From: Persicimonas caeni
Lineage (GTDB): Bacteria > Myxococcota_A > Bradymonadia > Bradymonadales > Bradymonadaceae
Assembly: GCF_006517175.1 (NCBI RefSeq)
Contig: NZ_CP041186.1
Span: 3,003,001-3,067,000 of the forward strand
Length of the DNA: 64,000 nt
Direction: 5' to 3'
Shown here: one piece after another, positions 1 through 7,862 of the stretch
Layout of the letters: each line of letters starts with the position of its first letter
Position numbering within the stretch: position 1 is the stretch's first letter
Notes under the pieces: model-generated
What the model saw: only the letters and a program-made list of their open reading frames with translations
What the model was told of the DNA's origin: nothing
Database searches by the model: none
Position numbers and translations under genes: made by a program

Positions 1-1
1 A

Positions 2-1678
2 ACGGAGTCAACAATCGGACGCAGTGTTCACGGAGACCTAAGTGGCCTCAAAACGAGCGAGAAACGTGCGCTCGAAAAGCTCTACCGGCGCCAGATCAAT
101 TCGGCGGCGCCGATCACTCAGGAATTCGCCGACCGTCTGGCCAACATCTCCAGGCAGCTCAATCGAGTTGTAGCTGTCTTGGTCGACCGCACAGGCGACG
201 TCGAGTGGGTCATGGTCGGTGACGCCGACCGTGTCTACCTGCCCGATATCGGCCGCCAACGTGCCGCCTCGGACCGCTTTCGTGGCATCCGCCTCATCCG
301 CACCAGCCTCGACGGCAACGGCAACAAGGTCGAGTTGTCGCGCGACGACCTGACTGACTTGTCGAAGCTGCAGCTCGACATGGTCATGACCATCTCGGTC
401 AGCCCCAGCGGCGAGGCCGGCGCGACCAAGTGGGCACACCTGCTGCCCGAGAACCCCGACGACAAGATCTGGGAGATTCACTCCGAAGAGCGCCCCTACG
501 ACTGCTTCTTCGACTTCGAGCAGTTCATTCGCGAGCTCGAGAGCGAGTTCCAGCGCAAGGCCGACGCGCTCATCAAGACGGGCCAAGACCCGGCGCTTCT
601 GGTCTTCGTGGCCACCCCCGACGGGCGCGACGAGGAGATCGAGATCGCCGAGCTCTTGGAGCTGACGCGCACCGCCGGCGTCGAGGTGGTCGACACGATC
701 ATCCAGCGCCGCACGCGGGTGCACCCCAAATACGCCGTCGGTAAGGGCAAGATCGAAGAGATCACGCTGCGCGCGCTGCAGCTCGACTGCGACCTGGTCA
801 TCTTCGCCCAGGACCTGACGCCCGGCCAGCTGCGCGCGATCACCGACGAGACCGACTTGAAGGTGATCGACCGCACCCAGCTCATCCTGGACATCTTCGC
901 CCAGCGCGCCAAATCGCGTGACGGTAAGATTCAGGTCGAGCTCGCCCAGCTCAAGTACAACCTGCCGCGTCTGCACTCCAAGAATACCGGCATGAGCCGC
1001 CTCACCGGTGGCATCGGCGGGCGAGGCCCGGGTGAGACGAAGCTCGAGATCAACCGGCGTCGCGCTCACGACAAGATCCGCGACCTCGAACAAGAAATCG
1101 AAAAGCTCAGCCAGCAGCGCGAGATTCGGCGCAAGCGCCGCAAGCGCGCTAATATCCCCATCGTCAGCGTGGTCGGCTATACGAACGCCGGGAAATCGAC
1201 GCTATTGAACGGGCTGACCGAGTCGCGCGTCCGAAGCGAGGACAAGCTCTTCGCCACGCTGCGCCCGACGACGCGCCGGCTGCGCTACGGCGACCGCGAA
1301 GAGATCATCTTGACCGACACCGTCGGTTTCATCCACGAGCTGCCCGAGGACCTGGTCGCCGCCTTCAAGGCGACCCTCGAGGAGCTCGACGAAGCCGACC
1401 TGCTCTTGCACCTGGTCGACATCTCCAACGAGAACTTCGAGGAGCGCATGGAGGCGGTCAACCGCATCCTGCGCGACATCGGCCTGGAGGACAAAGAGCA
1501 GCTTCTGGTCTTCAACAAGATCGACCAGGTCGAAGACAAGGTCGTCGACGCCCTCTCCCGCCGCTTCGAGGCGATCCCGATCACCGCGCTCGACCTGAGC
1601 ACCGCCGAGCCCTTGATCGACGAGATCGAGAGCCGCCTGTTCCGCCAACAGCGGGCGCGGGCCTACAGTCAGGCGTAG
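2..1678 (+). CDS. hflX: GTPase HflX (5' end outside the window)
   Basis: HflX is a ribosome-associated GTPase that splits or rescues stalled 70S ribosomes. The frame is already open at the first bases, and the translated start (TIGRSVHGDL...) resembles the N-terminal part of long HflX proteins, so the start codon lies upstream; the TTG at 179 is internal. 558 residues are visible. The HflX N-terminal domain is followed by a basic coiled linker and then the GTPase domain from about visible residue 385: G1 GYTNAGKST at 392, a G2 region FATLRPTTR, G3 DTVGF and G4 NKID. The glycine-rich HflX motif (GGIGGRGPGETKLE) precedes the linker. It ends at TAG 1676-1678 and converges on the FHA gene across a bidirectional terminator. 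Confidence 0.95.
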   Translation, partial: TESTIGRSVHGDLSGLKTSEKRALEKLYRRQINSAAPITQEFADRLANISRQLNRVVAVLVDRTGDVEWVMVGDADRVYLPDIGRQRAASDRFRGIRLIRTSLDGNGNKVELSRDDLTDLSKLQLDMVMTISVSPSGEAGATKWAHLLPENPDDKIWEIHSEERPYDCFFDFEQFIRELESEFQRKADALIKTGQDPALLVFVATPDGRDEEIEIAELLELTRTAGVEVVDTIIQRRTRVHPKYAVGKGKIEEITLRALQLDCDLVIFAQDLTPGQLRAITDETDLKVIDRTQLILDIFAQRAKSRDGKIQVELAQLKYNLPRLHSKNTGMSRLTGGIGGRGPGETKLEINRRRAHDKIRDLEQEIEKLSQQREIRRKRRKRANIPIVSVVGYTNAGKSTLLNGLTESRVRSEDKLFATLRPTTRRLRYGDREEIILTDTVGFIHELPEDLVAAFKATLEELDEADLLLHLVDISNENFEERMEAVNRILRDIGLEDKEQLLVFNKIDQVEDKVVDALSRRFEAIPITALDLSTAEPLIDEIESRLFRQQRARAYSQA

Positions 1679-1680
1679 GA

Positions 1681-1865
1681 GAGCCAAAAAGCTAAAGAGC
1701 CAAAAAGCTAAAAAGCTAAAGAGCCAAAAAGCTAAAAAGCTAAAGAGCCAAAAAGCTAAAAAGCTAAAGAGCTAAAAAGCTAAAAAGCTAAAAAGCTAAA
1801 GAGCCAAAAAACTAAAAAGCTAAAGAGCCAAAGAGCCAAAGAGCTAAAAAGCTAAAAAGCTAAAA
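1681..1865. repeat. Purine-rich short-period tandem repeat
   Basis: Immediately after the hflX stop codon lie about 185 bp made of irregular repeats of AAAAAGCTAAAGAGCC-like units of 8 to 16 bp. The + strand is almost all A and G with occasional CT or CC. It abuts the stem of the terminator hairpin. No gene is visible here. Confidence 0.9.
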
Positions 1866-1910
1866 AGCGACATGCCTTCGGGCCTGTCGCTCTTTGACTT
1901 TTTTACTCTT
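1866..1910. terminator. Bidirectional intrinsic terminator between hflX and the FHA gene
   Basis: AGCGACA at 1866-1872 pairs with TGTCGCT at 1885-1891, and GCC/GGC pair above one mismatch, capped by a TTCG tetraloop. T-rich sequence follows on the + strand and A-rich sequence precedes it, so it can terminate both convergent genes. Confidence 0.85.
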
Positions 1911-1980
1911 TGACTTTTTTACTTCTTTACTCTTTCACTTCTTTACTCTTTCACTTCTTTACTCTTTCACTTCTTTACTC
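1892..1980. repeat. Pyrimidine-rich short-period tandem repeat
   Basis: About 90 bp of CTTTGACTTTTTTACT and ACTTCTTTACTCTTTC units. Its reverse complement (GAGTAAAAAAGTCAAAGAG-like) resembles the purine array on the other side of the hairpin, so the whole gap 1681-1980 is an imperfect snap-back structure. Confidence 0.85.
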
Positions 1981-1986
1981 AAGCAC

Positions 1987-3747
1987 TCACTCACACCCCA
2001 ACTGCTCCATCTGACGCTGCACGGCGGCCGCGTTGCCCGGGTTGGTGCCCAGGTAGCGCTTGAAGTTCGAGCAGGCTTTGCCGTTGTTGCCCATCTGCTT
2101 GTAGGCGATGGCCAGGATGCGGTAGCAGCCGCGGTAGCCGCCTTTGAGCGCCTTTTTGCAGTCTTGGATGGCGCCGGCCGGGTCGCTCTTGAAGATCTTC
2201 TTTTGAGCGCTGCGGTACAGCTCTTTGGCCTCTTCGGGGCTCACGCTGGGGCGCTTGGGAGGGCGTCGGGACGAGCTGCCGCTGTTGCGCGAGCTGCTCG
2301 AACCCGAGTTGCTCGTGGTCGTGTTGGAGGCGACCTTCTTCTCGGCCTCGTCGAGGCGCTCGAGCAGTGACTTGGCGCCCTCGTGCTCGCCGTCGTACAC
2401 CAAGACCTCTTCGACCAAGGTGCGCGCCGTCTCGGCGTCGTCCTTGTCCATCGCTTCTTCGGCCTGAGCGACGGCACCGTCGAGCGCCTGCTCCATCAAG
2501 CCCTCTTCGGTGTAGATCGTGTGGAACACCGAGTGCTTGGGGATTTCGCTGAGACGCTTGAGCGCCTGGGGGAAATCCTTCGATTTGATGTCGTCTTTGG
2601 CCGCCTGGTAGTCCTGCTTGAAGGGGCGCTCGGTCTTGGCGCTGCCCATCAGCTCGGCGATCTTGTCGTTCTGCTCGGGGGTCGGCTCGAGGTATTTTTT
2701 GGCCGACTCGAGGGTGCCGATCGCTTTGTCGAGCTCCCCGTCTTGGATCTTTTGGCTCGCCTCGGCGATCGCCTGGCTGACCTTGTCGTCGGCTTTCTCT
2801 TCGGTGGGCGCGGCCTCGGCGTCCTCTTTGGCCGACGTCGGCGCGGCCGGCGCGCCTGTGCCGGCGCCGTTGTCGGCCACGGCCACGGCGTCGTCACCGC
2901 CGGGCTCGGCCGACGGGGTGCCGTCGTCGCCCATCAAGAAGAAGATCGCGCCGCCGACCAACGCCGCCACCACCAGCACCGCGGCGATCATCATGCCGTT
3001 CTTCGAGCTGCTGCTCGAGCCGGAGTCGAACTCGACGTCGTCGAGGGTAGGCTGGGGCGTGAAGACGTAGTTTTCGCCGGGCTCGACGAAGCGAAACTTG
3101 ACGTGGCCCAGCTCGATGACGTCGCCGCGCTTGATGTGCACCGCGCGATACTGCTCACCGCTGACCGACACGCCGTTTTTGCTGTTCAAGTCGACGATCT
3201 GGTACTTGCTGCCCTGCTCGCGCAACACCTTGGCGTGCTTCTGAGAGACCGAGCGGTGGTCGATGATGATGTCGCAGTCTTCGCCGCGACCGATGATCAT
3301 CTCGTTTCGGTTCAGCGGGAACTCTTGGCCGGCGAAGTTGCTCGAGATGACCACCAACTTGGCGGGCATCGCCGGCAGGACCTGCGTCCCCTCGCTCTGT
3401 TTTTTGGTCTTGGGCTTCTGGGCGGGCTTGGGCGGCTCGCCGGGGGCCTTTTCGGGCTTTTTGGCCTTCAGAGTCAGCTTGTAGTCGCCGATGGCGACGA
3501 TATCACCGGGCGCAAATTCGGCCCGCTGATCGATCTTGACCCCGTTCTTCTTGATACCGTAGCGCGCGGCCACTTCCTCGACGTACACGCGTCCGTTCTC
3601 GCGCAACACACGAGCGTGCTTGCGCGACACGTTGCGCTCCGTCAGGCGAATCGTGTTGCCTTCTTGGCGGCCAATTGTGATTTCGTCTCGGACGATGGGG
3701 ACGGTGCTTTTGCTTCCCTCATCATCCGCGATGACCAGCTTATACAT
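1987..3747 (-). CDS. Double-FHA, single-TM protein with a TPR-like C-terminus
   Basis: 586 residues. The ATG at 3747 is chosen because AAGGGA lies just upstream and the first FHA strand (MYKLVIAD) starts there; an in-frame extension to 3828 has no such support. FHA1 covers about residues 1-93 (IGRQEGN, SRKHARV) and FHA2 about 128-215 (IGRGEDCDI, SQKHAKV, LNSKNGV), joined by a Lys/Pro-rich linker. A membrane segment lies near 250-272 (AAVLVVAALVGGAIFF), followed by an Ala/Glu/Asp-rich helical region and a TPR-like C-terminus (AKELYRSAQKKIF...). FHA domains bind phosphothreonine, so a cytoplasmic sensor of kinase activity tethered to the inner membrane is likely. The divergent neighbour is a Ser/Thr kinase, which would be the natural partner (inference). 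Confidence 0.85.
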   Translation of the reverse strand: MYKLVIADDEGSKSTVPIVRDEITIGRQEGNTIRLTERNVSRKHARVLRENGRVYVEEVAARYGIKKNGVKIDQRAEFAPGDIVAIGDYKLTLKAKKPEKAPGEPPKPAQKPKTKKQSEGTQVLPAMPAKLVVISSNFAGQEFPLNRNEMIIGRGEDCDIIIDHRSVSQKHAKVLREQGSKYQIVDLNSKNGVSVSGEQYRAVHIKRGDVIELGHVKFRFVEPGENYVFTPQPTLDDVEFDSGSSSSSKNGMMIAAVLVVAALVGGAIFFLMGDDGTPSAEPGGDDAVAVADNGAGTGAPAAPTSAKEDAEAAPTEEKADDKVSQAIAEASQKIQDGELDKAIGTLESAKKYLEPTPEQNDKIAELMGSAKTERPFKQDYQAAKDDIKSKDFPQALKRLSEIPKHSVFHTIYTEEGLMEQALDGAVAQAEEAMDKDDAETARTLVEEVLVYDGEHEGAKSLLERLDEAEKKVASNTTTSNSGSSSSRNSGSSSRRPPKRPSVSPEEAKELYRSAQKKIFKSDPAGAIQDCKKALKGGYRGCYRILAIAYKQMGNNGKACSNFKRYLGTNPGNAAAVQRQMEQLGCE

Positions 3748-4115
3748 GCAAGATCCCTTCGAGCAGGTCGCACCCACTGGAGCATGCCAGGGGCTGCCCG
3801 CGCGGTCATCCGCGCACACTTCCGTCACTCAGGATACCGCTCATGCGCGGCCGCGCAACCTCCGAAGCCGCATTTCGGCCTGTCGGGCCAGCAAATGGAG
3901 CTGAGAACAGTTCTCCGTAGTACTATCACAGGGTACACGATCCTGCAATTTTTGGAACCGGCGTCTAAACCGCCTCGCCCCCCAAACCCCTAGACCCCAA
4001 ACCCCTAGACCCCAAACCCCTAGACCCCTCTGCCTTAATAGCCTATAAATGGACTGTCGGGATCAGAATCCGTACCCACTCTAGAAATCGCCCTTTTCGC
4101 GTTTGCGCTCACCGT
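3748..4115. promoter_or_regulatory. Divergent intergenic region between the FHA gene and the Ser/Thr kinase gene
   Basis: This 368-bp gap separates two divergent genes and so must hold both promoters. I could not pick out a convincing -35/-10 pair for either gene. The clear structure is the CCCCAAACCCCTAGA array at 3978-4027, annotated separately. The kinase start has no obvious Shine-Dalgarno sequence. Confidence 0.5.
3978..4027 (-). repeat. CCCCAAACCCCTAGA tandem array (G-quadruplex-prone)
   Basis: Three and a half copies of a 15-bp unit. On the minus strand this gives G4 runs separated by TCTA or TTT loops, which satisfies the canonical G-quadruplex pattern more than once. It sits about 90 bp upstream of the kinase start. 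Confidence 0.9.
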
Positions 4116-4121
4116 GTGGCT

Positions 4122-7100
4122 ATGAGCTCCAAGCAACAAGTACCACAGCTAAAGCCGGGTGATGTCGTCGCCGGACGTTTTCGCATCGTCGAGCGCATCG
4201 GCTCGGGCGGCTTCTCGGTGGTCTACCGCGCCCACCAGGAGGCGATGAACCGCTTCGTGGCGCTCAAGATCTTGAAGCCGGCGGCCTCGAGCGACGAGAA
4301 AATCGTCGAGCGGTTTCGGCGCGAGGCGCTCTTTGCAAGCCACCTGTCGCACCCGAACACCATCTCGCTGTTCGACTACGGCCATACCGACGACGGGCTG
4401 TGCTACATCGCCATGGAGTTGCTGCACGGCACCGATCTGGCCGAGGTGGTCCAGACCGGCAAGCCCATGAAGCTCGAGCGGGTGTGGAATATCTTGGTGC
4501 AGTGCTGCCACAGCCTGGCCGAGGCGCACCGCCTGGGGCTCGTCCACCGGGATTTGAAGCCCGAGAATATCTTCTTGGTCGAGCGCGACGGCCCCGAGCT
4601 GGTCAAGGTGCTCGACTTTGGCGTCTCCAAGGCGATCAACAACTTCGCCAACGCCGGGCCGCGCACCATGGCGCCGCTGACTCAGGAAGGCACCGTCTTC
4701 GGCACGCCCTTGTATATGGCGCCCGAGCAGGCGATGGCCGAGTCGATCAGCCCTGCGGTCGACGTCTACGCGCTGGGCCACATCGCCTTCGAGATGATCA
4801 CGGGCAAGGCGGCCTACGGGGATTGCACCAACGCGATGGACGTGATGCTCAAGCAGATCAACGATCCGCCGCTGGTGCTGCCAGATCCCTGGTCGCAGAC
4901 GCCGTTCTCCCCGCTGATCACCAAGTGCACGCTCAAAGATCCCGACGAGCGCATCGAAGACGCCACCAAGCTGCGCGAGCACCTGCTGCACGACGCGTTC
5001 CTCCCCTACATGGACGAGCAGAGTCGGCCCAACCGCACCCGCAGTTTGCCGCGGGTGAACACCGTCGACGGCGGGCCGCCCTCAGCGCATTATACCGTGC
5101 CGCCAGAGTCGACCGAGGAGGTCGAAGAGGTCTATCGCTGGGAGCTCGACGTCCTCGACGAGGCGCTCGCCGAGGTGCGCCAGGTCCAGGAGATGCGGCT
5201 TGTGATCGTGCGCGGCTCGCCGGGCACCGGGCGAAGCAACCTGCTGCGCGCCTTTTTGAAGCGCCACCGCGGCGACGACGGCTGCGTCATCGTCCATCGC
5301 CAGAGCCACAACGAGCAGAACCAGGGCGAGTCCGACAGCCAGAGCGCCGGGCTGGAGACCGATCTGGCGTGCGTGACCGATGATGCCCTCGAGGGACGAG
5401 GCGTCTCCGAGCTCAAGCGAATGCTCCACCAGCACTACGATCACGAGCGCGGCCGCTCGCCCGACGGCGATCGGGTCGACAGCGATTCGGCGCCGATCAG
5501 CGCGCTGGGCGCCCAGCGCGACAACTTCTTGTCGCGCATCACCGGCCCCTTTCGCGACGCGTCGGAGCGCGGAGTGCTCGTCTGGGGTGTCGAAAACCTC
5601 GAAAAGATCGACACGCTCACCCTGGCGTTCCTCGACCACTTTTTCCGGGATCTGAAGAGCAACCCGGCGCCGATCCTCATCGTCGCCACCGTGTATCCCG
5701 ACGACCTGATGCGCCGCCCCGGCCTGCTTCGCTACACCCAGGAGCTCCTGCAGGCGACCAAGCCGCTGGCGCGCCAGTTGTCCCTGGTGGCCCCCGGAGA
5801 GCGCAAGGCCGGTGACAACGCCACCGGCGCCCCCCGCCCGCCGACCGACTACCCGACCGAGACACCCGGCTCGGGCTCGTTCATGGGCGACGAGCTGCCG
5901 ACCCTGCAGGGCAATGGCCTCGACGAGGAGAGCCAGCCGCAGTCGATCGAGCTGTTCGACGAGCTCGACGACGACAAAGAGCAGGCGCCCAAAGAGCGCG
6001 ACGAGACCGATATCGCCTTCGACACGGTGCTCGGGTTTTTGGCCGAGCTGGGCGACGAGGTGCCCGACGACCTCTGGAAACTCGCCCGCGCACGCGTGCT
6101 CCCCTCGATGTTTATGGCGCTGGCCGACTTCATCGTCGACCAGGCCGAGCGCTTCGGCATCATCCAGCGCCGCGGCGAGACGATTTGCTTCGCCCAGCCC
6201 GGCTTCGCCGAGGAGATGCGCGAGAGCTTCGACGAGCTGGTCGACCCGGTGCCCACACACCTGGAGTTGGCCGCCCTTCTGCTCGACCATTACGACTCGC
6301 TCGATCGCGAGCAGCTCAACACGGTGGTGCGCCATCTGCGCAGCGCCCAGGCGCCCTACGAGGCCATGGAGCTGTTGATGCAGGCCGGCGAAGAGGCGTA
6401 TCGCTCCTTCGACCTCGACTCGGCGCGCGAGTACTACCTGCAGATTCGCCAGCTCATCGACGACCTCGACAGCGGGCGCATCCACGCCGGTGGAGGCGCC
6501 GAGACGGGCAACGACTTCGAGCAAGCGCGCGTCTGGGTGCGCCTCGGCGAGATTCACGGCGCGCTGGGCGAGCACGGCGCCGCCGAGGACGCCATCAACA
6601 AGGCGCTGCTGCCCGACTCCGACGCCACGCCCGAATTGCGCGGGCGGGCCTACAAGATCTTGGGCGATTTGGCCGTCTCCCAGGAGCGTTACGAGAACGG
6701 CAAGACGCACTACCGGCACGCCCGCGACAGCTTCCGCGAGGCCGGCCACCCCGGCGCCTTCGTCGCCGCGATGGGCGCCATGGGCCACTGTGCGTTGATG
6801 GAAGGAAAGCCCAAAGAGGCCGAGGAGATCTTGAGCGTGGCCCTGGAGCGCGCCTCCAGGCTGCAAAACAACGTGCTCGGCGCCCGCCTGGGACGCTTCA
6901 TGGGCCAGGTGCTCATGCGCCAGGCACGCTTCGACGACGCGGTCCGCCACCTGGGCACCTCATTGGGCACCTTCGAGCAGATCAACTCGCGCAAAGAAGT
7001 CGCCGAGACGCTCGCCGAGCTGGGACAGGCCGCGTTCGCCGCCACCGACTTTAGCGCCTCGCGCGACTACCACGAGCGGGCGCTGACCGAAGCCGCCTCG

Positions 7101-7862
7101 AATCACGTCGTGCTCCCCGAATCCCCGCACCTGGGGCTGGGCCGCGCGTTCTCGGCGCTGGGCGACACCGAGCAAGCGACCGCGCATCTGCGCCGCGCCG
7201 TCGACGAGATCGCCGTGTCGAGCGACCGCCTTCAGGAAGCGCGCGTGCGCTTTCATATCGGCGACGTCGACCTGGCGGCCGGCCGCTTCGGCAAGGCCCT
7301 GGAGCATTTCCTCAAGGTCGAGGAGACCGCCAAAAACGTCGGCCACACCGAGCTGTGGCTCGAAGCGTCGATCCGTCGCGCCTACCTGTCGTTCGACTCG
7401 GGCGACTCGGCCGACGCCTACGAGCAGCTCAGCCAGACAATGCAGTTGGCCGAGTCGCTGGGCGACGCCGGCGGCGAGCTGCGCGTGCGCGCCCACGTCA
7501 TCTACCTGCAACTGCTCGAGCACGACTTCCGCACCCGCGGGGCGACCTTCGCCTCGCTCATCGACAAGAGCAAAGAGCGCGGCTACACCCGCGCCCGCGT
7601 CTTGTGCCAGTACTTCAAGTCCGACGTCCACGCCGCCCACGGCGAGGCCGACCAAGCGCTCGCCCTGCTCGCCGAAGCCCGCATGGGCGCCGCCGAGCTG
7701 CGCGACTACGCACTCTTGCTCCCCATCGAGCGTCGCGTCCGACTGCTCGAGCGCAGCCTGGGCAAGGCAGCCGGCGAGGCCGATGATGGTTTCGCGATCG
7801 GAGCTTTGGTGCCGCCGGAGGTGGGAAATCGGCGGTTCAGTGAAGGTCGCGTGGGACGTTGA
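4122..7862 (+). CDS. Ser/Thr protein kinase with P-loop ATPase and TPR regions
   Basis: About 1246 residues; a GTG at 4116 is an alternative start two codons earlier. The kinase domain fills about residues 20-290: Gly loop GSGGFSVVY, VALKIL lysine, catalytic loop HRDLKPEN near 141, DFGVSK and GTPLYMAPEQ. Residues about 345-560 contain a P-loop-like GSPGTGRSN near 364, with Arg at the usual Lys position, followed by ATPase-like sequence. The C-terminal half is a run of TPR-like helices (AYEAMELLMQAGEEAYRSF onward). This is the architecture of large myxobacterial-type kinase-ATPase-TPR signalling proteins. It is flanked by two FHA proteins. No membrane segment was seen. Its TGA is directly followed by the stop codon of the convergent transporter gene. 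Confidence 0.9.
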   Translation: MSSKQQVPQLKPGDVVAGRFRIVERIGSGGFSVVYRAHQEAMNRFVALKILKPAASSDEKIVERFRREALFASHLSHPNTISLFDYGHTDDGLCYIAMELLHGTDLAEVVQTGKPMKLERVWNILVQCCHSLAEAHRLGLVHRDLKPENIFLVERDGPELVKVLDFGVSKAINNFANAGPRTMAPLTQEGTVFGTPLYMAPEQAMAESISPAVDVYALGHIAFEMITGKAAYGDCTNAMDVMLKQINDPPLVLPDPWSQTPFSPLITKCTLKDPDERIEDATKLREHLLHDAFLPYMDEQSRPNRTRSLPRVNTVDGGPPSAHYTVPPESTEEVEEVYRWELDVLDEALAEVRQVQEMRLVIVRGSPGTGRSNLLRAFLKRHRGDDGCVIVHRQSHNEQNQGESDSQSAGLETDLACVTDDALEGRGVSELKRMLHQHYDHERGRSPDGDRVDSDSAPISALGAQRDNFLSRITGPFRDASERGVLVWGVENLEKIDTLTLAFLDHFFRDLKSNPAPILIVATVYPDDLMRRPGLLRYTQELLQATKPLARQLSLVAPGERKAGDNATGAPRPPTDYPTETPGSGSFMGDELPTLQGNGLDEESQPQSIELFDELDDDKEQAPKERDETDIAFDTVLGFLAELGDEVPDDLWKLARARVLPSMFMALADFIVDQAERFGIIQRRGETICFAQPGFAEEMRESFDELVDPVPTHLELAALLLDHYDSLDREQLNTVVRHLRSAQAPYEAMELLMQAGEEAYRSFDLDSAREYYLQIRQLIDDLDSGRIHAGGGAETGNDFEQARVWVRLGEIHGALGEHGAAEDAINKALLPDSDATPELRGRAYKILGDLAVSQERYENGKTHYRHARDSFREAGHPGAFVAAMGAMGHCALMEGKPKEAEEILSVALERASRLQNNVLGARLGRFMGQVLMRQARFDDAVRHLGTSLGTFEQINSRKEVAETLAELGQAAFAATDFSASRDYHERALTEAASNHVVLPESPHLGLGRAFSALGDTEQATAHLRRAVDEIAVSSDRLQEARVRFHIGDVDLAAGRFGKALEHFLKVEETAKNVGHTELWLEASIRRAYLSFDSGDSADAYEQLSQTMQLAESLGDAGGELRVRAHVIYLQLLEHDFRTRGATFASLIDKSKERGYTRARVLCQYFKSDVHAAHGEADQALALLAEARMGAAELRDYALLLPIERRVRLLERSLGKAAGEADDGFAIGALVPPEVGNRRFSEGRVGR

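Noticed and set aside
38-1093. Minus-strand frame opposite hflX
   Set aside because: Leu/Val/Asp-rich shadow; the + strand carries HflX motifs throughout.
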